DNA of 64,000 nt from an uncultured Candidatus Melainabacteria bacterium (lineage in GTDB: Bacteria > Cyanobacteriota > Vampirovibrionia > Gastranaerophilales > Gastranaerophilaceae): NCBI GenBank assembly GCA_934757155.1, contig CAKVLI010000007.1, positions 1-64,000 of the forward strand, given 5' to 3'. The position numbers and the translations under genes are program-made. Shown here one piece after another: positions 17,312-25,260 of the stretch; position 1 is the first letter of the stretch; each line of letters begins with the position of its first letter. The notes beneath the pieces are model-generated. The model saw only the letters and a list, made by a program, of their open reading frames with translations. It made no database searches and was not told the origin of the DNA.

Positions 17312-18221
17312 TATTATATTTTTCGGAACACCTGATATCGGACTAAAATCTCTTGAACACCTGTACAAGTCAGATAATTTTAATGTTCAAGCTGTCGTAA
17401 CACAGCCTGACAGACCGTCCGGCAGAGGACATAAACTTACCCCAAGCCCGATAAAAGTTTTTGCAGTGGAAAACAATATATCTGTTTTTCAGCCAAAATC
17501 AATCCGAAAAGAACCTGAAATTATTGAAGCTCTAAAAGCTTTAGAACCGGATTTCTTCGTAACTTTCGCGTTCGGTCAAATTCTTTCGCAAGAGGTGCTT
17601 GATATTCCAAAATACGAAACAATAAATCTTCACGTATCCTTGCTCCCTAAATACAGAGGCGCGAATCCAATCCAACGCGCAATTATGGCGGGTGACAAAG
17701 AAACAGGGATTTGCACAATGATAACAGAACTCGGGCTTGATTGCGGTGATATTTGTATGAAATATCCGATAGAAATTACACCTGATATGAATTGCGAAGA
17801 ATTGTTTGAAATATGTTCAGCAGAATCGCCTGAACTATTAGAAAAAACCCTGCTCGGAATCGCAAACGGAACACTAAAACCTTGTCCGCAATGCGAAGAC
17901 GGAGTATGTTACGCAGAAAAACTCACGAAAGAAGAATGCAAAATCGACTGGAGTAAATCCGCAGACGAGCTTCACAACCTAGTCAGAGGAGTTTATAAAT
18001 GTCCAAGTGCTTTTTTTGAATACGACGGAAAAATAATTAAAGTCTTAAAAACTCAACCACTAAACGAAAACTCCGACAAAAATTCAGGAGAAATATCCAA
18101 AGTATCAAAACTCGGAGTGGACATCCAAACAGGAAACGGTATTTTAAGATTAATCACCGTAAAACCTGAAGGCAAGGGCGAAATGCCAGCTTCAGCTTGG
18201 GCAAACGGACTAAGACTTTAG
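17295..18221 (+). CDS. fmt: Methionyl-tRNA formyltransferase
   Basis: Formylates initiator Met-tRNA using 10-formyltetrahydrofolate. The 308 residues have the N-terminal formyl transferase fold starting IIFFGTPDIG, the catalytic block HVSLLPKYRGANPIQ with the following GDKETGICTM and LGLDCGDI, and a C-terminal tRNA-binding domain. It is translationally coupled to def, which removes the formyl group after synthesis. Its last 12 bases overlap the convergent dus gene. Confidence 0.97.
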   Translation: MTKKLNIIFFGTPDIGLKSLEHLYKSDNFNVQAVVTQPDRPSGRGHKLTPSPIKVFAVENNISVFQPKSIRKEPEIIEALKALEPDFFVTFAFGQILSQEVLDIPKYETINLHVSLLPKYRGANPIQRAIMAGDKETGICTMITELGLDCGDICMKYPIEITPDMNCEELFEICSAESPELLEKTLLGIANGTLKPCPQCEDGVCYAEKLTKEECKIDWSKSADELHNLVRGVYKCPSAFFEYDGKIIKVLKTQPLNENSDKNSGEISKVSKLGVDIQTGNGILRLITVKPEGKGEMPASAWANGLRL

Positions 18222-19172
18222 AGTCAAAATCCCGTCTAAAATTTCAAGTATGCGGTTCAAATCGTCAGTCATGACGAGTTCTCCGCGACATTTTGATGCG
18301 CCCTGAAAACCATTTACATAATATGGATAAAACTTCCGCACAAACTTGATTCCGACGTCTTCCCCGCGGAACTCAATTTCCTTAAGCAGATGTTTTTTCA
18401 TCCCCTCAATCTTTTCTTCCAAAGTCGGCGGAGGTAAATATTCACCTGTATTCAAGTATTTTTCTACTCTTCCGATTAAAGTCACATCCCCCAAAGCTCC
18501 GCGCCCAATCGCAACTCCGTCAGCCTCAGATTCTTCCAAACACTGAACAGCAGTCTCAATTGAAACAACATCACCATTTGCAAACACAGGAATATCAACA
18601 TTGCGCTTCAGCTCTGCAATCTTCTTCCAGTCAGCCTTTCCGCCATACATTTGTGAACGGGTTCTCGCGTGAATAGTAATAAAATCCGCCCCAGCTTCCT
18701 GCATACGCTGACCATATTCAACATAATTCATCTCGTCGACCGTATATCCCAGGCGAAATTTCACGCTCAAAGGTATGTCAATCTGAGATTTGACCGTCCT
18801 AACAATTTCTTCCGCTAACTCAGGATTTCGCATCAAAGCACAGCCGTCAGTCCCTTTAACAACCTTGTTTACAGGACATCCCATGTTAATATCAATCATA
18901 TCCGCATATTTTTGAAGATATTTCGCACAATCTGCAATCATTTGCGGTTTATGCCCGCTCAACTGATAAGAAATAGGAGAATGATTTTCATCCCGCGCAA
19001 CAATATCCGTATCCTTAACCTGAGTCAAAGCCTCAGAACTTATCATCTCTGTGGTCAACAAGCAATTTTTAGAATGTTCTTTAACAAGCGAGCGCAAAAC
19101 ATAATCGGTAATTCCAGCCATAGGAGCCAACGAAACCCTGCTTGATATAAGGGGCATTACACTTTCAGACAA
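18210..19172 (-). CDS. dus: tRNA-dihydrouridine synthase (DusB-like)
   Basis: FMN enzyme that reduces specific uridines in the tRNA D loop. It begins VSLAPMAGITDYVLR, has the catalytic Cys in MGCPVNKVVK and the phosphate-binding end (VFANGDV, ADGVAIGRGALG). The best start is TTG at 19172, five bases after the stop of the upstream TPR gene, whose G-rich end would serve as its SD; an ATG at 19157 is the alternative. The gene is thus probably coupled to the TPR gene. Paralogue assignment to DusB is from overall similarity. Confidence 0.93.
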   Translation of the reverse strand: MSESVMPLISSRVSLAPMAGITDYVLRSLVKEHSKNCLLTTEMISSEALTQVKDTDIVARDENHSPISYQLSGHKPQMIADCAKYLQKYADMIDINMGCPVNKVVKGTDGCALMRNPELAEEIVRTVKSQIDIPLSVKFRLGYTVDEMNYVEYGQRMQEAGADFITIHARTRSQMYGGKADWKKIAELKRNVDIPVFANGDVVSIETAVQCLEESEADGVAIGRGALGDVTLIGRVEKYLNTGEYLPPPTLEEKIEGMKKHLLKEIEFRGEDVGIKFVRKFYPYYVNGFQGASKCRGELVMTDDLNRILEILDGILTLKS

Positions 19173-19177
19173 TATAT

Positions 19178-21334
19178 TTACCCCCCCACCGCACCAACGT
19201 ATGGTTTCAGCTCTTCCGCTCTGCTTTTTGCGTATTTCAAATACTCATCATCGGTCGTATAGCTTGATATGAACTGATTGTAATACTTATATGCCTCTTT
19301 ATATTTTTCCAAAGAATCATAATCAACAGCTACCATATAGTTAGCAATCGGGAATTCATTAGAATTCTTTAAAACATTTAAATAATCATTGATAGCAAGT
19401 TGTGGCTTTTTCTGCTCATCATAAATCAAACCGCGATAATAAAGCGCATACGCATTTGTCGCTTCTTTTTTCAAAACCTCATTGAACTTAACCAACGCGC
19501 CCTGAAAATCACTGCCCTCATAGAGCTTTATACCGTCACCCAAAGCTGCCAATGAATAATTCTGCAAAACATACGGAAGAATATTCTTAGCCTCAGAATT
19601 TGGATTTAACCCAATCGCCTTCTTCAAGTAAGTTTCAGCCTCCATCCATTTTTGTTGTTCTGAATATAAATACCCGATGTAATATGGAATTTCAGCGTTT
19701 TTCGGTGAAATACTCTCCGCTTTTTTGTAATACTCAATCGCCTTATCAAATTTTTCCAAAGCCTGATAAGAAGCAGCCGCACCCAACAAAGAATCCTCTG
19801 TTGCAGGATTAATTGAAAGATACTTGTTCAAAGCACCCTGATAATCTTTGTTTTCATAGCTTGATGACGCAGCCGCAATCGCCGTATTCACAGAATCTTT
19901 CTGAACTTCATTAATAGTCTTCAACACGAGATTATTAGTAGGAAACTTCGATTTCGCAGTGTTAAGAATCGCAGTCGCATTCTTATAATCATCCTTTGCC
20001 GCATAACAAATAGCAAGGTTTACATACGCATCTACATTTGCCGGATTAGACGAAATTATTGAGCGATAAGCTGATATAGCATAATCGAGTTTATTGTCCT
20101 TATGCATTTTAACCGCATAATCATACAACATACCCTGCATACTCTTATCATTCGCCGCATTCTGGTTCAAATACGCAATAAATTCCTCCGGAGACATTGC
20201 CGCCTGCATAACCCCGACAATCTCTGTTTTTGCTACAGAATTGGCCGGATCAAGGCTCAAAACTTTTTTATACAGAGTCAATGCACCCTTTTTATCTCCG
20301 GTCTCTGCCAAAACCTGTGCCTTATACAAATTTGCTTGAACATTATCAGGATAAAGCAATAACACTGAATCATACGATTTTATCGCCTTAGCATACTCTT
20401 TTTTCTGTTGGAAAAGCGTACCCACATTCAACCTTGTATTAACATTGCTCGGATTTATTTGTTCAGCCTTGGCATAATACCCCAAAGCTGCGTCAAAATC
20501 GCCCTGTGCCTGTTTTATAGCACCAATATTAGCATTAAGTTCCGCATCCGAAGGTGCTTGCGCCAATTTCTTCAAATAAATTCTCTCTAAAGCATACAGA
20601 ACTTCCATATCACCCTTACTGTTTGCAAGAGCCGCGTTATACTGCGCTACAGCATCATCATAACGCCCAATCTTGTCCAAAGTTCTGGCATACTTCATCC
20701 TCAAAACCCCGTCCGAAGGTTTCAAATCCAATGCCAATTTATAATAGTCAGCCGCCTTTTGTTCGTTACCCAATAGCTTCATCAAATCAGCAATCTGAGT
20801 ATTAGCATCCCCCGCAACACTCTCGCTCAGAGCCGCCTGAGAAAATTCGTAAGCAGCTGCCGAAAGATTACCCATTGCTCTCAACTCTTCCGCCTTTTTA
20901 TATCTGGAAGAAGCTGTTTTATCAAAGCTTGTAACCTTCAAACACTGGTTTAAATTCTCATTAGCAGACGCAATCATGCCGGAAGCGTTCTGCACCGCCT
21001 GCTCCTTCGCAGGGAACATTTTCATATAAAAAAGTGCGCTTCTAAAATCATTCGCGGATTTGTCATAATTCTTTTCTTGATTAGCATAATAAGTAGCCCT
21101 CGCCAAATACGAGTTCACCAACCCAATCCTTGCAGAATTATCCATATAGTTTATCTTCAAAGCCTTGCGAAAACTTATAATCGCGTCAGTATAACGCCCC
21201 TGCGTAAGCCCGCTCTGACCCGCGTTATAATACTGCGCAAACACATCCGTTGACGCGCCAAAGCTCTGTGTCTGAACCCCAATCGCTAAAACTAACGATA
21301 AACCTAGAATCCCTAAAACTTTTCTTCTCATCAT
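19178..21334 (-). CDS. Secreted TPR-repeat protein, 718 residues
   Basis: An N-terminal signal peptide (MMRRKVLGILGLSLVLAIGV then SFGA) is followed by a long array of tetratricopeptide repeats, roughly fifteen, recognisable from blocks such as NPSNVNTRLNVGTLFQQKKE and YAKAIKSYDSVL. The protein is probably a periplasmic or surface scaffold for protein-protein contacts. No enzymatic domain is visible. The signal peptide lacks a clear lipobox. It is the first gene of a two-gene unit with dus. The functional partner is unknown. Confidence 0.85.
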   Translation of the reverse strand: MMRRKVLGILGLSLVLAIGVQTQSFGASTDVFAQYYNAGQSGLTQGRYTDAIISFRKALKINYMDNSARIGLVNSYLARATYYANQEKNYDKSANDFRSALFYMKMFPAKEQAVQNASGMIASANENLNQCLKVTSFDKTASSRYKKAEELRAMGNLSAAAYEFSQAALSESVAGDANTQIADLMKLLGNEQKAADYYKLALDLKPSDGVLRMKYARTLDKIGRYDDAVAQYNAALANSKGDMEVLYALERIYLKKLAQAPSDAELNANIGAIKQAQGDFDAALGYYAKAEQINPSNVNTRLNVGTLFQQKKEYAKAIKSYDSVLLLYPDNVQANLYKAQVLAETGDKKGALTLYKKVLSLDPANSVAKTEIVGVMQAAMSPEEFIAYLNQNAANDKSMQGMLYDYAVKMHKDNKLDYAISAYRSIISSNPANVDAYVNLAICYAAKDDYKNATAILNTAKSKFPTNNLVLKTINEVQKDSVNTAIAAASSSYENKDYQGALNKYLSINPATEDSLLGAAASYQALEKFDKAIEYYKKAESISPKNAEIPYYIGYLYSEQQKWMEAETYLKKAIGLNPNSEAKNILPYVLQNYSLAALGDGIKLYEGSDFQGALVKFNEVLKKEATNAYALYYRGLIYDEQKKPQLAINDYLNVLKNSNEFPIANYMVAVDYDSLEKYKEAYKYYNQFISSYTTDDEYLKYAKSRAEELKPYVGAVGG

Positions 21335-21374
21335 AGCAATATTTTACTACAAGATGAAAAAAATTACATACACA

Positions 21375-21472
21375 AAGGGGTAAATGTAATCGGCTGGTCG
21401 GCAAGAACTACTAGCTTAACATACACAAGGGGGTAAATATAAATCAGTCGGTTGGTAAAAACTACTAGCTTG
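21375..21472 (+). repeat. Two tandem family 1 interspersed repeats
   Basis: Two copies in the same direction (21375-21418 and 21428-21472) share GGGGTAAAT, a GGT-CGG-type middle and end AACTACTAGCTT. They start the largest repeat island in the window. Confidence 0.65.
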
Positions 21473-21480
21473 AAAAAACT

Positions 21481-21513
21481 CCCTCTCCAAGGGAGAGGGA
21501 TAGGGTGAGGGTT
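21481..21513 (+). repeat. REP-like hairpin repeat (family 2)
   Basis: CCCTCTCC-AA-GGGAGAGGG followed by ATAGGGTGAGGGT. This is the cleanest copy of the hairpin family. Confidence 0.75.
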
Positions 21514-21780
21514 TTTCAAACTACCAGCTTAGCGACTGGATTACTTCGCTTCCGCTCGTAATGACGTGGCACGTTGGGCGTACAACTACCAGTTTGCCGT
21601 TATTGCGAGGAGCGTAGCGACGCGGCAATCCAGAGAAACAACGCTAAGCTTGTAGTTATTACCAATGAATCAAATACATTTACCCCTGTCATCCTGAGCT
21701 AATGCGAAGGATCGCAAGGTCTTGGCGTTCCTTTTACTAACTCTTGCGATTCTTCGGCTGAAGCCTCAGAATGACAAAGA
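21514..21780. repeat. Mosaic of interspersed palindromic repeats
   Basis: It contains partial ACTACCAGCTTA and ACTACCAGTTTG ends (about 21518 and 21583), ATTACTTCGCTT...GTAATGACG (about 21540), TTGCGAGGAGCGTAGCGACG (21603 on), a reverse family 1 copy (21646-21687), CATCCTGAGC...GAAGGATCG (21686 on) and GATTCTTCGGCTGAAGCCTC with AGAATGAC (21742 on). No coding gene is supported. Confidence 0.6.
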
Positions 21781-21813
21781 ACTTTTAGAGTATATAAAGA
21801 GTGGAAGGGAGAC

Positions 21814-21840
21814 AAAAAAAACTGACTTCTTTGAAGTCAG
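21814..21840 (-). terminator. Strong minus-strand terminator
   Basis: CTGACTTC-AAA-GAAGTCAG is followed by eight T on the minus strand. It ends either the candidate sRNA or a read-through copG-like transcript. Confidence 0.8.
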
Positions 21841-21914
21841 CATAAGTATTTTCTCTAATAATTTTGGGAGGAGATTTGGGGATAGTTGATACATGGCATG
21901 CTACTATAAATTTT
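21814..21914 (-). ncRNA. Candidate small RNA with unpaired CUCCUCCC
   Basis: A minus-strand unit of about 100 bases. A promoter TTGTAA-N18-TATCAT (21950-21921) is followed by a 5' stem AUAGU/ACUAU (21907-21903 with 21886-21882), an unpaired stretch carrying UCUCCUCCC (21874-21866), and a strong terminator ending in eight U. The C-rich motif could pair with Shine-Dalgarno sequences, much as the cyanobacterial sRNA Yfr1 does with its CUCCUCAC loop. It could instead be only the 3' UTR of the copG-like gene upstream. Confidence 0.4.
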
Positions 21915-21920
21915 TAAATC

Positions 21921-21950
21921 ATGATACATGACTTAAAAAAAATTTTACAA
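21921..21950 (-). promoter_or_regulatory. Possible promoter of the candidate small RNA
   Basis: On the minus strand TTGTAA, 18 bases and TATCAT. The boxes are good, but AT-rich sequence makes chance matches easy. Confidence 0.35.
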
Positions 21951-21963
21951 ATCTTAACATGCC

Positions 21964-21986
21964 AAAAACCCATGCCGGCATGGTTT
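21964..21986 (-). terminator. Possible terminator of the RHH gene
   Basis: The palindrome CCATGCCGGCATGG (21970-21983) is flanked by AAAA and GTTTTT on the minus strand, 40 bases past the stop codon. An additional CATGCC half lies at 21958-21963. Confidence 0.5.
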
Positions 21987-22024
21987 TAAGGGGAAATTCA
22001 AAATTGTATAAACGGAAAAGAAAT

Positions 22025-22213
22025 CTAACCGAGAAGTTCGGTCAAAAGGGTGGCATTTTCTTCCGCTTTTAAGTTATTAGAGATTTTATTTCTCTTGATA
22101 TAAACACGCAAAGCCTCTCTTATCAATTCGCTGCGGGTTCTTTGTTCTGTTGAAGCGAGATTATCCACTTTATTCAAAAAATCGTTAGACATTGATATTA
22201 ATACTCTTGCCAT
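22025..22213 (-). CDS. Ribbon-helix-helix (CopG-like) regulator, 62 residues
   Basis: Small DNA-binding protein. The N-terminal strand ARVLISMSND is followed by the two helices (FLNKVDNLASTEQ, SELIREALRVYIKR), the layout of CopG/Arc/MetJ-type RHH dimers. GGAGG lies four to five bases upstream of the ATG. No toxin gene is adjacent, so it is probably not an antitoxin. A divergent 740-residue gene shares its upstream region, where three CATGTAG sites are found; it may regulate that gene and itself. The tail (NNLKAEENATLLTELLG) is acidic. Confidence 0.85.
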   Translation of the reverse strand: MARVLISMSNDFLNKVDNLASTEQRTRSELIREALRVYIKRNKISNNLKAEENATLLTELLG

Positions 22214-22234
22214 ATTCCCTCCGTGTTCAGACTC

Positions 22235-22262
22235 ATTATATCATATAAATGGTTTATTACAA
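22235..22262 (-). promoter_or_regulatory. Promoter of the RHH gene
   Basis: On the minus strand TTGTAA, a 16-base spacer and TATAAT, with TGA in front of the -10 (extended). This is among the best promoter matches in the window. Confidence 0.7.
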
Positions 22263-22326
22263 GAGTATATCTCTCTTATATTCACAAAACTTTAAACACA
22301 GCTTTCTGCATCCAATCCACCGTAAC

Positions 22327-22372
22327 CATGTAGTTACGGGCATTCTACATGTTAAGTTTTGTAAACATGTAG
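22327..22372. promoter_or_regulatory. Three CATGTAG sites between divergent promoters
   Basis: CATGTAG at 22327-22333, its inverse CTACATG at 22345-22351 and CATGTAG again at 22366-22372. Centres are 18 and 21 bp apart, placing the sites on nearly one face of the helix, just upstream of the -35 of the plus-strand gene. This is a likely operator; the regulator may be the adjacent RHH protein. Confidence 0.5.
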
Positions 22373-22389
22373 TTTCAAAAAAAGCAATT

Positions 22390-22418
22390 TTGCAAGAAAT
22401 AAATACTTTATATATATA
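22390..22418 (+). promoter_or_regulatory. Promoter of the 740-residue gene
   Basis: TTGCAA, a 17-base spacer and TATATA, giving a leader of about 21 bases with GAGG eight bases from the ATG. Confidence 0.55.
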
Positions 22419-22445
22419 ACACGATAATATTAAGAGGATAAAAGT

Positions 22446-24668
22446 ATGTTTCCATTCTTTATGTTAAACAGTTACCCGTCAGCAATGAACTATGATATGT
22501 GCAGTACCAACCCTTGGAACTCACTCAATTTACATATGAACCAAGCATGGGATGATATGCTTGCTAGACAAACGTTGTTCAATGTACCAATGATGAACTT
22601 CAACAATATGACATTGTACGGCAACGGTTTTGGCAGCAATTCTTACCTCCTTGATCCAAATTACGCATTGCAACAATTAAAGTTTATGAACAATGGCATG
22701 TCAATATTTGGTAATGTCGGTAATGTTGGCGACTTTGGCAACTTAACTACAAATCCTTGGAATATGCAATTCGGTAACACAAACGGTACAAGTTCAAGAA
22801 AAGAAGAAACCGCTGAAGATAAACTTTATAACAAAAGATACACAAAACTTCTTGCACTTTGCAGAAAATTAAGAGACTCTCGTAAACTTGATGAAGTAAC
22901 GGAAACTGATTTAGCAAAAGCTATCGAAAACACAAAAGGAACTCCTAAAGAAAAATTCGAAAGACTTCAAAAAGCATACAAAGAAATAGATAAAGAAATC
23001 GTTAAAGAATTCATTGTCAACTCAGAAAAAGTTGGCGGCGATAAATTCGATGAAGTTAGACAATACGAAAACTCATTCCACGGTAAATTGACTTCTGCAG
23101 GTTATGAATATGAAGCATCAGCTGTTGATGACGAAATCTCTAACTTGAAAGAAGCAATCAAGAAAGTTGCAAAAAACCCTAACCAAGAAAACACAAGCAC
23201 TATATTAGGCGAATGCGGTTTCTTGGCTCAAAGCGGCGAAGCAACTTACAATATTCTTGATGTATTGAGCAGCTGGAACACTCAAAACAAAGGTACAAGC
23301 AGCAGAAACATCATTAGCTTCATCAGCAGCAACTACCCTTCAAACGAAGCAGATAAAGCAGAAGCAAAAGGAAAAGTATTAGCACCTATTGTTAAAGCTC
23401 TTACAACTGAAGCTCGTAAATACTTGAGCTCATTAGATTCAGCATCTAAAACAAAACTTGAATCTGCTATCAAAAACGTAGAAAAATTGCTTGAACAATC
23501 TGACAGAGGAGTTGCAGCAGGACTTGCTAATGCATTCGACAGACTTTATGTTCTTACAAGAGAAGCAGCTATCGTAACTCTTCAAAACGAAATGATTCAA
23601 AACTATGGTTCAATTGATCCGGAACTCTTCAATGACGAATTGTTCATTCAAGAAACAATTGATGACCTTAAAGACGAAGGTGTTCTTGATGGAAACGCAG
23701 TTGAAGTAAGAGTTTCTGACAGAAGACGTCAAGTTGCGGAAAGCAACAGCGCACCGGTTGCTGAAGCTGAAGAAGCAGAAGAAACTGAAGGCGCAGACAA
23801 TGCAACAAGCACTCGAAACGCAAGACGTGAAAACGAACAAATTGCTGAACTCAAAAACGGAAACGTTCTTGAAACATTGAACGCAAAATACAAAGATGCA
23901 GCAGGCAATGAATACGATGTTGTCAGAGAAACTAAAGCAACCGGCAACAGAGAAGAAGCAAGACTCTTCATTGTAACCGAAGAAGGCTTGAAAGAATTGA
24001 AAAATGTTAAATATGAAAACGGCGAATACAAAGTTAAAAGTGCAGAAGTCAGAGCTGAAATCAGCGAAACAATCACAAAAGCTTCTGATATCAAAAGAGA
24101 TTATGACAAACAAGTAAAAAAAGAAGCTGACGCAGCAGCTGCGGAAGAAGCACAAAAAGAAGAAGAAACCAGAAAAACTGAAGTTGAAAAACTTGACGCA
24201 AAAGACAAAGCTGCAGCATACCAAGAAAAAGACGAAGAAGCTCAAGAAATCGGAAAACAAATTGCAAAAGACTTAATCGGATACACAACCGACACAGAAC
24301 AATACAAAGTTCTTGAAAATGTTACCAAAATCACTGATAAGAACGTAATGCAAGTTCTAAGAGGTTATTATGATCACAAGTGGGGTGGTGAACACTTCTT
24401 CTCACAACTTGAAAATGAAACAGGATTTGCAAACAAAGAATATATCGCTAAAAAAGTATTAGGAAATATCATTGCACACTTAGAAGTACTTGCTAAAGCT
24501 GCTGATGATGAAGTACTTAAAAAAGACATCGAAAACGATATCAAAGAATTGAAAGATTGTCTTGAAAACAATGTATTCAAAAAAGCTAAAGGATACATAT
24601 TCTCATTAAATTACGGAAAGAATACAGTTGTTGATTGCATAATTCTTAAATACATCAAAAGAGCATAA
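22446..24668 (+). CDS. Large protein with Asn/Met/Phe-rich N-terminus and acidic helical body
   Basis: I do not recognise this 740-residue protein. Residues 1-115 are rich in Asn, Met, Phe and Gly and low in charge, with NPWN twice (about 22 and 103) and GNVGNVGDFGN. There is no signal peptide. From about 120 the protein is highly charged and helical. Residues 425-460 are Ala/Glu-rich (SAPVAEAEEAEETEGA), and residues 560-605 are an Ala/Glu/Lys coiled coil. The last 130 residues look globular again. The gene is flanked by a divergent RHH regulator with shared operator-like sites, and a strong terminator follows. It could be a structural or phase-separating protein; that is a guess. Confidence 0.75.
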   Translation: MFPFFMLNSYPSAMNYDMCSTNPWNSLNLHMNQAWDDMLARQTLFNVPMMNFNNMTLYGNGFGSNSYLLDPNYALQQLKFMNNGMSIFGNVGNVGDFGNLTTNPWNMQFGNTNGTSSRKEETAEDKLYNKRYTKLLALCRKLRDSRKLDEVTETDLAKAIENTKGTPKEKFERLQKAYKEIDKEIVKEFIVNSEKVGGDKFDEVRQYENSFHGKLTSAGYEYEASAVDDEISNLKEAIKKVAKNPNQENTSTILGECGFLAQSGEATYNILDVLSSWNTQNKGTSSRNIISFISSNYPSNEADKAEAKGKVLAPIVKALTTEARKYLSSLDSASKTKLESAIKNVEKLLEQSDRGVAAGLANAFDRLYVLTREAAIVTLQNEMIQNYGSIDPELFNDELFIQETIDDLKDEGVLDGNAVEVRVSDRRRQVAESNSAPVAEAEEAEETEGADNATSTRNARRENEQIAELKNGNVLETLNAKYKDAAGNEYDVVRETKATGNREEARLFIVTEEGLKELKNVKYENGEYKVKSAEVRAEISETITKASDIKRDYDKQVKKEADAAAAEEAQKEEETRKTEVEKLDAKDKAAAYQEKDEEAQEIGKQIAKDLIGYTTDTEQYKVLENVTKITDKNVMQVLRGYYDHKWGGEHFFSQLENETGFANKEYIAKKVLGNIIAHLEVLAKAADDEVLKKDIENDIKELKDCLENNVFKKAKGYIFSLNYGKNTVVDCIILKYIKRA

Positions 24669-24676
24669 GCAGATAT

Positions 24677-24707
24677 AAAAAAAGAGCGATTTCTCGCTCT
24701 TTTTTTT
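24677..24707. terminator. Bidirectional terminator
   Basis: A run of A, GAGCGA-TTTC-TCGCTC and eight T. It serves the 740-residue gene and, in reverse, gmk. Confidence 0.88.
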
Positions 24708-24709
24708 GT

Positions 24710-25258
24710 TTATACACCAAATATAATTTTCTCTAACTCGCTCACCGCGTTATCAATGCTATCATTCACTACCTTGTAATCAAACATTTTGGAATTTTCC
24801 ATCTCTAATTTTGTTGACTCCAAGCGTTTTTGAATAGCTTCTTCCGTTTCAGTGTGACGTCCGCGCAAGCGTGCTTCCAATTCTTCAAATGACGGAGGCA
24901 GAATAAAAATCAAAACCGCATCCTTTTTCAAAGACTTAACATTGAGTGCACCTTTTGTATCAATTTCAAGAATAAGGTTGTTGCCTTCAGCTAAACATTT
25001 TTCGACATAGGCTTTCTTTGTTCCATACATATTTCCGGAAAACTCCGCCCATTCGAGAAACTCGTCATTTCCCACACTGTCTTTGAATTCATCCGGCTCT
25101 AAGAAAAAGTAATTTACACCGTGAGCTTCGCCTTCACGAGGTTTTCTTGTGGTACAAGAAACAGAGAGCTTAACCTCAGGATGTTTTTCCAAAAACTTTT
25201 TAATCACAGTACCCTTACCGACACCGGATGAGCCGGAAATAACAAAAAGTTTTCCCAT
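24710..25258 (-). CDS. gmk: Guanylate kinase
   Basis: Converts GMP and ATP to GDP and ADP. The P-loop is GSSGVGKGT (residues 9-17). The GMP-binding block SVSCTTRKPREGE and YFFLEPDEF, the EIDTKGA strand and the LID region RLRGRHTETEE are all present. The 182 residues are near the short end for the family. It lies two bases after the decarboxylase gene and is probably in the same transcript. Confidence 0.97.
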   Translation of the reverse strand: MGKLFVISGSSGVGKGTVIKKFLEKHPEVKLSVSCTTRKPREGEAHGVNYFFLEPDEFKDSVGNDEFLEWAEFSGNMYGTKKAYVEKCLAEGNNLILEIDTKGALNVKSLKKDAVLIFILPPSFEELEARLRGRHTETEEAIQKRLESTKLEMENSKMFDYKVVNDSIDNAVSELEKIIFGV

Positions 25259-25260
25259 TC

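Noticed and set aside
22025..22213. Antitoxin of a type II toxin-antitoxin pair
   Set aside because: The RHH protein has no adjacent small toxin gene; its neighbours are intergenic repeats and a large unrelated gene on the other strand.
23610..24260. 216-residue minus-strand open frame inside the 740-residue gene
   Set aside because: It is Phe/Ser/Cys-rich, the mirror of a Glu/Lys-rich coding strand, and has no start context.
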